From Helianthus annuus (lineage: Eukaryota > Streptophyta > Magnoliopsida > Asterales > Asteraceae): a stretch of DNA of 64,000 nt. Within the stretch, counting starts at the first letter, position 1. The number at the start of each line of letters is the position of its first letter. Under the pieces are notes generated by a model. It made no database searches. It was not told where the DNA came from and saw nothing but the letters and a program-made list of their open reading frames with translations. The stretch covers positions 82,330,383 through 82,394,382 of the forward strand of contig NC_035445.2 of NCBI RefSeq assembly GCF_002127325.2. Direction: 5' to 3'. Positions 57,042-64,000 of this stretch are shown piece by piece. Both the position numbers and the translations under genes were made by a program.

Positions 57042-58211
57042 ATGTCGAATGAAGTATCACATAATCCAGAAGTTCATGCTAATAATGAAAATCCTTTGGA
57101 TAAAAACGCTATAGAAAATCTAATAGCTCAAGGAATAGCTAATGCTTTACCTTTAATAATTAAAGCTGTTAAAAATCCCGTAGAACCCACCAAAGCTATG
57201 AACAGTAAGCATACCCGTGACGATAGTTTTAACCATAGTGTCAATAGTGATAATAATGATATTACCAAAACCCCATTTCCCAAGAAGAAGAAGGCGATGA
57301 CTCTCGGGTGTACCTACAAAGAATTTCTAGCCTGTAAACCAACCGAGTTCGCGGGCAGTGAAAGTGCCACGGCTGCTCTGCGATGGTTGGAAAAGACAGA
57401 AGTTGTTCTTACAATCAGCAAATGTGCCGAAGAAGATAAGGTGATGTATGCATCTAATCTCTTTAAGGAAGAAGCCTTAGAATGGTGGAATACAATTCTT
57501 CAGGCAAAAGGAAGGGCCATGGCTTATGCCATAAACTGGGAAAAATTCAAGGAAATGGTAGAAAGAAAATTTTGTCCTCCTTATGAAAAGGAAAGAATAA
57601 CTAACAAATTCTTAAATCATAAAATGATAGATGTGAATTGTCGTGAATATACGACAACATTCTTCGAATATGCAAGAATGGTACCAACTCTGGCTTCGCC
57701 AGAACCCGTACTAATTTCTCGTTATATTTGGGGATTAGTTAGCGAAATCCGAGACATAGTCAAAGCCGTTAGACCACAGACTATTGAGGAAGCAGTTGAA
57801 CTAGCTAACATGCTGACAGATGGACTAATCCGCACAAGAGAAGAAAACAAGAAAAAAGAGTTAGCCCAGAAAATTTTCCAAGAATTCAAGAAGAAAGAAA
57901 CTGAACCGTCATTGGAGCAACCTATCTGCAGAAACTGTAACAAAACGCATTCAGGACGATGTCATTTTAGGAAAACACCTTACTGTGACTTCTGCAAGAT
58001 GACTGGGCATATAGAGGAAGAATGTAGAAGGAAAACTAACGTCTGTTACAATTGCGGGGAAACCGGACACATCAAACCATATTGCCCGAAACTAACCAAA
58101 GCATCTGACAACAAGGCTAGAACAACAGACAAAGCTAAGAAGAACGCGCAAGCATACGTACTTACTACACAAGAAGCAGAGATGATTCCAGACGTAGTCA
58201 CTGATATATAA
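57042..58211 (+). CDS. Gag polyprotein of the gag-only LTR element
   Basis: An intact frame of 389 residues. ATG 57042 (MSNEVSHNPEV) is chosen over an in-frame GTG at 57021. A short acidic/Asn-rich N-terminus with LIAQGIANALP is followed by the gag core (CTYKEFLACKPTEFAGSES, EEALEWWNTILQ, KFCPPYEKERI, about 95-200), a Lys/Glu-rich helical linker, and three zinc knuckles (CRNCNKTHSGRC, CDFCKMTGHIEEEC, CYNCGETGHIKPYC; about 297-358). The frame ends at AEMIPDVVTDI, just where relatives run on into protease with VVTGTFLVN. The protein should form particles and bind RNA. Being the only open Ty3 gag here without a defect suggests selection for the Gag product, but this is inference. Confidence 0.93.
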   Translation: MSNEVSHNPEVHANNENPLDKNAIENLIAQGIANALPLIIKAVKNPVEPTKAMNSKHTRDDSFNHSVNSDNNDITKTPFPKKKKAMTLGCTYKEFLACKPTEFAGSESATAALRWLEKTEVVLTISKCAEEDKVMYASNLFKEEALEWWNTILQAKGRAMAYAINWEKFKEMVERKFCPPYEKERITNKFLNHKMIDVNCREYTTTFFEYARMVPTLASPEPVLISRYIWGLVSEIRDIVKAVRPQTIEEAVELANMLTDGLIRTREENKKKELAQKIFQEFKKKETEPSLEQPICRNCNKTHSGRCHFRKTPYCDFCKMTGHIEEECRRKTNVCYNCGETGHIKPYCPKLTKASDNKARTTDKAKKNAQAYVLTTQEAEMIPDVVTDI

Positions 58212-59637
58212 TATCTAAGTTAAGTTATTATTTGACCCTAGTACAAATAAAAGTTCATAAATAAATACATTCCGTCAAATATTTCATCCATTTCAGATCC
58301 ATAACAAACTTGTTTGGTTTTCACTTTCGTTGAATCATTTATTTGGTCACGATCACCTTGTGGTGACGTTTTCACAAATTTGAAGCTTGTGCTAATCTCA
58401 TTGCACCTCTTACATACGGGTTTAATTATTCATTTATGTTGAATCCGCTTTGATTTATTCTATCAAAACAATCTTAACACAATCGTGTGCTAAGATAATG
58501 ATACACAAATTCATTTCATATTTCCGTGTATCTATCGAGTGTTTCGTAATCCTTATTGCCTTATCATCTTCGATCGAAAAACTTTCTTCAATTATTTCAA
58601 TTTCAATCCAAAATAATTTATTGAAACATTCGGATTTACTTCATTTGATTTACATCATGGTGAAACTCGTTTCATTCACCGCTACTATTTCAATCACTAT
58701 GACACCTTGTGGCGTCATAATAAATTTGTAGCTTGAGCTATTTTCAATTTCACTCCTAATGTACGAATTCTAATTTTGTTGATTCATTATCTTAAACAGT
58801 CTTAATACAATTATGTGTTAAGATAAGAGTACACGAATTCATATCATATTCCAGTGTACCCCTTAACGTTTCTTTCATCATTTATCGAAAATTCTATAAT
58901 AACTCATTTGATCTTTTCATTATCAATTGAAAATCCTATTCGAAATAAATCTCCAAATTTACTTCATTAAAGCTTTCAGTTATTTACACGGTGAAATTGT
59001 TCAGTCACCGTAATTATTGAATTATTTCGATCATTTCGACACCTTGCGGAGTCGTTACAAACTTGTAGCTTGGGCTAATCCTAATCATACGAACCATTCA
59101 AAACCACGTATGTATTTCGTTTGACTCATCCTTTGAAAGTAGTCTTGATGCAATTATGTATTAAGACAATGATACACTAAACCCTATTGTATTTCGGTGT
59201 ATCCTTGCAATTTAATAAATGTCAACACATTTTTCATTTTGGTCCGATAGCTGACAATCATTTTCGTACTTCTATTTTCATTCTGAACTTGTTGATTCTG
59301 AATTTTCTTCAGTTGCCAATCAAAGTAAGTTTTCTTTTAACAATACATTTTATTATAAAACTCATTCACAAACATTCGATTGAGACATCTATTTGATCAT
59401 ATATCTTTTGGCTTGAACCTAGTCACATCAGAAATTATATCATTTCATCTCATCCGTCTGACATCAATTTCTTGAACTAATTCAGCTGAACCATTAAGTC
59501 CTATTTATTGTATAACTCGTATTCACAAAATTTGATATTTAATTCTGTGTCATTTTGTTGACTAAATTATGACATAAAGCTGAAAGAAATATCATAACCC
59601 AAATCTCGAGGACGAGATTTTATTAAGGTGGGGAGGA
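58212..59637 (+). repeat. Noncoding region with a threefold diverged repeat of about 345 bp
   Basis: The paragraph CACCTTGTGG..AAATTTGTAGCTTG occurs at about 58350, 58700 and 59040. Each is followed by a block like CTTAACACAATCGTGTGCTAAG then GTGTATC. The copies are diverged, so the triplication is older than the last transposition. It ends at the polypurine tract (AAGGTGGGGAGGA, 59625-59637). It replaces the whole pol region. Confidence 0.8.
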
Positions 59638-61646
59638 TGTAACAACCCTCGTCAAAAATATTATTTATCGTATTATTTTGTCCAATAGGAAACCCTAATT
59701 GAGACCCCCAAGTAATACTGCATGACCCCTAAAATTTTCAGAACAATTGGAATCAGGATCAGGGCCCTAAAACTCAGGGGGGGTATTTCCTAGTTAGTAT
59801 TATCCAAACTGTTTTCGATAGAAATTGAATTTTAACAAACCGTCGACTCACCCAAGCTACTGAGACGCGTGGCTACCCCATATTAAAAGTGACCTCTCGC
59901 GCCACGCGAGAGCCTCTCGTGACACGCGAGCGCGCCGTTGTTCCAGTATAAATAGAGGAGTTTGGCACTTGATTTCCTGCGTTGGTTCGACGGTAAAATT
60001 CAATTCGTACACCCAGATATCGTCGAAATACTACAAAAACCCACATAATCTCGAAATTCTGCCGCGATAACAGGGTAATAACTCGATCGCTATTACGATT
60101 CAACGTCCGATCGATTGTAACTATCCAACGATTGTCCGGGTGCTGCTCAAATTGAGCTTATACTTTGTTATTCATCGTGATTTCGACTTGAATATTTGAG
60201 TGCTGTTCGAATTCGGACTATGCTCTGTTATTCGTTGCGAATCCGATTGAATTGTTAAGTATTGCACTTGTTAATCGTTGTGAGGGTTTAATCTCGTGAA
60301 TTGTCGTAACTGCTGTATTAGTTACAACCCCGTTTGTGTGAATTAGGTTAATCAGTAGGCTAGACTCTGCCCAAATTGAATCAGCAATATATCAAGGCTT
60401 ATCTGTAGACTAAACTTTGCCCGTAGAAATCTGCAATGTGAGTTCATTTCTCTTTTCTCATCGTTTATGAGTCCATACTCTTTTATCACATTTTTATCAC
60501 CTTTTTGTGATACAATTATGTTTACAAATGCCTTCTAAAATCCTAAATGGTTACCTGTTATACTTACAGTGATTAGATTTTTATATTCTATGAATAAATT
60601 GCTGGTATAGGAAGTTTTATACATTATTTGATCCTCGTTACTATTAGCCAGAAGGTTAGCTAATAATAGCATGGCCACAATTATAACTAATATTATCTTA
60701 ACATTAATTTGTTAATAAATTTAATGTATGTTTAAGAATAAATCTAAATGGTGGATACCATAATAAAGTCAAGTATAATGTATTCTATTTGTAGTCAAGT
60801 TACTATATCATGATATTACAATTAGTGAATTGACATATTGGATAAGTTATAATAGTTGACATAAAATGTCATTATTCTGGATTACATGATTTTGTGCCAT
60901 AAATAATATATTTGACAAAGTAATGTCATAGGACATCATCATGTCCAGCGTCACTAGTTGAAAGAATGATCAACAGTGATATGACCAAAGACACTAGTTG
61001 AGAGAATGATCAACAGTGTTATAATTAGAATCACTAGTTGAAAGAATGATCAACAGTGATATGATCCCGTCATAGGAATTGCCTAATGACAGATAAATTG
61101 AATAATAGTAAAGTATAGTTATTTGATAAATTCACTATTGGACGAAAGTAAGCCAATGAGTGATATTATTGCTGTTATATTGGAACTGCCATCATGTGAC
61201 AAAATACTGATTGAGTAGGGTAAATACAAATAAATATAAAAACTTTAATACTGTAAGGTATAACAATATATTTTATAAAAATGGAATGATCTCACTCAGC
61301 ATTTCCCGCTGACAAAACCTTTTTCAAACATGTTTCAGGTAATTACCATAGATTGGAATAAAGGCTGGATACGGCACTGAAAGGCGTCAAGAAATGGCTT
61401 ATTTTAATCAAATTAAGAAATATTGTTTTATGAAATAAAAATTATCCTTATTAAAGCTACCATTGTAAAATAGGGATTTATCCCATCTATTTAAATCAAA
61501 TCCGGTGTTTTCTAAACTCTGATATTTTTCCTAACTCACGGTCCTGATGAAAATTCCGCTGCAATGTTTTTAAAAAATAATCACCGGTACCACTGGGCTG
61601 TTCGCGGCTCCCGATTCCGTCCAGGGTGGGGTCGGGGGTCGTGACA
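59638..61646 (+). repeat. Right LTR of the gag-only element (2009 bp)
   Basis: Continuous, with the TATA box TATAAATAG at 59947-59955 and three 40-bp tandem units. It ends at the target copy ATACC. Confidence 0.94.
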
Positions 61647-61709
61647 ATACCTTCAATGAATGACACGTCACGTGTCCAAAACTTGCTTTCTTTTATTATA
61701 GTAGATAGA

Positions 61710-62153
61710 TTATTCTTTTGAAAAGCATTAAATATCGAAGATTTTTAAAATTATTTTGTTAATGATTAGCATGAAAAATTTAATATTCTTTATATACTTA
61801 TAACTTTTAAATTATTATTAAATACTAATTCTAATTCAAAATTATGAATATTAATGAAATAGAATGATTTTAGCAGTACCGTTACTAAATTATGTTTAAT
61901 ATAAGTTAATTACAATTAATTTTCTAGTTGTTTGTTATTTAATATCTTTGTTTTAAAAAATGACCATAAATTACGTTGTAATTACTTTATTCACACACAC
62001 ATTTATATTTATATATGTATATATATTAATAATAAAAATTTGTATTAATTTAGATTAAATATTATTATTATTAGTATTATTAATAATTTTAATCAATTAA
62101 ATGAGGGAATGCCAAGTGTCCCAAAACAGGTTTCTTTTATTATATAGTATAGA
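61710..62153 (-). mobile_element. 5' part of another Helitron
   Basis: On the minus strand a second Helitron-type 5' end, TCTATACTATATAATAAAAG, lies at 62153 after a host A. It is followed by AAACCTGTTTTGGGACACTTGGC, similar to the start at 61709. No second 3' end was found to the left, so the two starts may share the single 3' end at 49066, or the outer one is truncated. Confidence 0.6.
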
Positions 62154-62171
62154 TATATTATATATATAAGG

Positions 62172-62660
62172 GGAAGGTTCATTGGGGAACACTTAAAAAG
62201 TGGGGAATATCGGGGAACCAACTCAAACGAACTCCGATTGGACTCATTCCAGCGGCGTTGGAACCGGCTCGTCGAACCCTAACTAAGATCTCTTAACCCT
62301 AAACCCTAAATCCTAACTACTAAACTCTAAACCCTAAAGCTAAAAAATAAGGCTAAAACCTAAGCTAAACCATAAAATCTAAACTATAAACCCTAAAAGC
62401 TAAACCCTAAAGGCTAAATCTAAAGCTAAACCCTAAACCCTAAGGCTAAACCCTAAGGCTAAACCCTAAAGCTAAACCCTAAAAGCCAAACCCTAATATA
62501 TTTAGGGTTTAGGGGTTATGATTTAGGGTTTAGGGTTAAGAGATCCTAGTTAGGGTTCGACGAGCCGGTTCTAACACCGCTGGAATGAGTCCAATCGGAG
62601 TTCGTTTGAATCGGTTCCCCACTGTTCCCCACTTTTTTAATGTTTCCCAAATGAACCTCA
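62172..62660. mobile_element. Foldback element with telomere-like repeats
   Basis: The left arm (AGGTTCATTGGGGAACACTT, then ACTCCGATTGGACTCATTCC) is repeated inverted at 62550-62660. The centre (62290-62545) is a run of degenerate CCCTAAA words that switches to TTTAGGG at about 62500. (TA)n lies at both outer borders. No coding sequence was seen. Confidence 0.8.
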
Positions 62661-63245
62661 CACATATATATAATTAACCCAATGTAAGTAGAAATCTGCA
62701 AATTTCATCAAACACCAATTTCGAAAACAAGTCACATACAAATCGAGATGCAAAGGATATGTATGTTTTCATATAAACATATTACGTTTGAAAAATGTAA
62801 TAAGTTTTCATATAAACATTCAAAATAATCAAATCTCAAACATCTCTTAAGGCTTTGTGTGCTGTGGGCTGGGCCTATCTTCATGTCAACCCATAAGGGC
62901 CTACGGAGTGGAGCGCTAAATTTATGTTTACCGAATCGGTGACCATTGCCCAACAATTTTACCGATCAAAGTTACCGAAATTGGAGGTGTCTTGGTGTTT
63001 TCGGTTAAGGTTCACCGAATCGGGGAGAGGGAGGGAAGGGGAGAGAGAGAGGCGTGTGTGGTGGGGTCCATGTCTTCTCAACCAATCACACATTTTCCTT
63101 TTTTTAAATAGTTTACCTATTCCAAAGTGTTTAAGCACCGCCAACGTTTTTGAGCAATAGGTAAACAAAATAGGTAAAATGACGTGGCACTGTTTGATCG
63201 GGTGATTTGAGAATTTACCTATTCAAAGTGTCTAACCACTCTCTA
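62661..63245. other. Intergenic, no gene seen; short inverted words
   Basis: TTTACCTATTC..AAAGTGT occurs at about 63112 and 63216. TTTACCGAATCGG-like words recur near 62930 and 63010. This may be an unrecognised MITE. Confidence 0.45.
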
Positions 63246-63249
63246 CACC

Positions 63250-63585
63250 TTAAGGGCATTAACACTATGTTCCAGAGTTTACTAAGGGAAGGAAAGGAAA
63301 GGAAAAAGAAAGAAAGTAAAAATATTTTGTGTTCCAGAGTTTCATTTAAGGAAGGAAAAGAAAGGAAATAAAACATGTCGTGTTCCCGAGTTTCATTTAA
63401 GGAAGGAAAAGAAAGGAAATGGCAGGAAAACTAGGCTAAATTCTTTAATTTTTCTTTCCTTCCGATTTGGGAGGAAGCGGTGGGAAAGTCATCTTTTTTT
63501 TTTTTCCTTTCTCGTCCTTTTCTTTCTCACTTTTGCTTTCTTTTCTTTATCCCTCGTTAAGTTAACTCGGGAACAGAGAGTTTTG
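63250..63585. mobile_element. GGAAGGAAAAG-rich foldback MITE (probable)
   Basis: The left end CTATGTTCCAGAGTTTACT and right end AGTTAACTCGGGAACAGAG are inverted. A unit of about 51 bp (GTGTTCCAGAGTTTCATTTA) is repeated in tandem, and the right arm is the complementary C/T-rich stretch. The target duplication is unclear. Confidence 0.55.
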
Positions 63586-63982
63586 AAGTGAATGTAGCAA
63601 TACGTTTGATTTTGAAATATGTGGATATGTGTGTAAATAAAATTTGTGGGCCAACAAAGAAAAAACTCACATAGTGTAGCCAATAATCTAAAGCATAGCA
63701 AAAAAAAGTCCTCATTGATCACTATATTGGTCATAGACATTAAACTAGGGTTGTTCTCACTTCACGTCTCAATCAAAAGTTAAAATAAACATAATTCAAA
63801 GGCGATGAAATCATAACCGTAACAAGATAGGTGTTTACCGACTCAGATTTCGGGTACTTCGATTTAGTAATGGGTTAAAGTAAATGTCTAGTCAACCGTA
63901 AAAATACACAACTCATAGCCTTGCTGTGTTACAAACCAATTGCACTAGCAGTTAAACACACATACACATAGCCTAATAATTA

Positions 63983-64000
63983 GGGTTGTAAACGAACCGA
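63983..64000. mobile_element. Start of a MITE like 45020-45695, cut by the window edge
   Basis: AGGGTTGTAAACGAACCGA matches the terminal sequence of the intron 9 element. Confidence 0.5.

Larger units (their letters stand above)
49957..61646 (+). mobile_element. Gag-only, non-autonomous LTR element (TR-GAG-like)
   Basis: It starts TGTAACAACCC and ends GTCGTGACA. The target ATACC is at 49952-49956 and 61647-61651. Left LTR 49957-55319 (about 2047 bp after removing a solo-LTR insertion), primer-binding site 55325-55337, a Mutator-type insertion, gag 57042-58211, a noncoding triplicated region, polypurine tract, right LTR 59638-61646 (2009 bp). There is no protease, reverse transcriptase or integrase. 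The LTRs differ by roughly 15 substitutions (about 0.7%) plus one repeat unit, so it moved recently and must use pol from another element. LTR elements that keep only gag are known in plants as TR-GAGs. Confidence 0.92.
49066..61709 (-). mobile_element. Non-autonomous Helitron (about 950 bp) split by the third LTR element
   Basis: On the minus strand the 5' end is TCTATCTACTATAATAAAAG at 61709, after a host A. The 3' end is a hairpin CCCGTGTAATACACGG followed by TGTTCTAACCTAG at 49066, before a host T. The element's own parts are 61652-61709 and 49066-49956; the LTR element (target ATACC) lies between them. The 49070-49760 part is a degenerate tandem repeat of 60-85 bp with recurring GTGTATTACACGGGTTGAAT-like words, that is, copies of the terminal hairpin. 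Confidence 0.8.

Noticed and set aside
62290..62545. A chromosome end (telomere)
   Set aside because: The motif is degenerate, changes strand in the middle, is flanked by inverted arms and lies inside unique sequence.
63489..63740. 83-codon minus-strand frame with a Lys/Arg-rich end
   Set aside because: Its end is the low-complexity C/T-rich arm of a foldback MITE; there is no start context or domain.

Overview
This is a eudicot nuclear window. It has spliced plant genes, tRNA-Met-primed LTR retrotransposons, Helitrons and a very high density of MITEs. The overall style (large Tekay-like Ty3 elements, many hAT and Mutator MITEs in introns, a gag relic of a type I associate with Asteraceae) suggests a large composite-family genome, but that placement is a weak inference. 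Roughly 80-85% of the window is recognisable mobile DNA. Only one gene looks intact. Layout: (1) 1-4198 is a minus-strand Ty1/copia element with an open gag-pol that leaves the window at the left. It is inserted next to, probably into, an older minus-strand copia remnant (4199-5445). (2) 6720-7514 and 31882-31987 are two halves of one duplicated KH-domain (HEN4-like) gene copy, already carrying a premature stop and lacking a KH loop. (3) Between the halves is a 24.4 kb plus-strand Ty3/gypsy element (7515-31881, duplicated target ATGAT). Its gag is in turn split by a 13.8 kb minus-strand Ty3/gypsy element (12769-26552, duplicated target ATGCC) with two 3348-bp LTRs. Ends and target duplications are visible for both, so the nesting order is certain. 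(4) 31988-32930 is a decayed copia gag relic; 32931-38800 is MITE-rich intergenic DNA. (5) About 38880-48373 is a plus-strand gene for a PHD-finger/GNAT protein of the IDM1 (ROS4)-like family. I could assemble 16 coding exons with consistent phases into a 528-residue protein. Most of its long introns hold a hAT MITE, Mutator foldback MITE or Helitron, and a hAT MITE ends about 75 bp upstream of its TATA box. (6) 49066-61709 is a Helitron split by a third LTR element (49957-61646, target ATACC). This element codes only for Gag, has a solo LTR inside its left LTR, and carries a Mutator-type element with an unusual 32-bp tandem array. (7) 61710-64000 holds a second Helitron 5' end, a foldback element with telomere-like repeats in its loop, and other small repeats. 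How the parts relate: the copia, Ty3 and Helitron parts act only in their own mobility, and most now depend on other copies. The PHD/GNAT gene belongs to a family in which the founding member acetylates histone H3 to allow active DNA demethylation at silenced sequences. It is therefore striking, though possibly coincidental, that this gene sits inside and is filled with transposon DNA. Five of the six premature stops recognised in the element and pseudogene reading frames fit C-to-T change at CG or CHG sites, as expected from long-term cytosine methylation.
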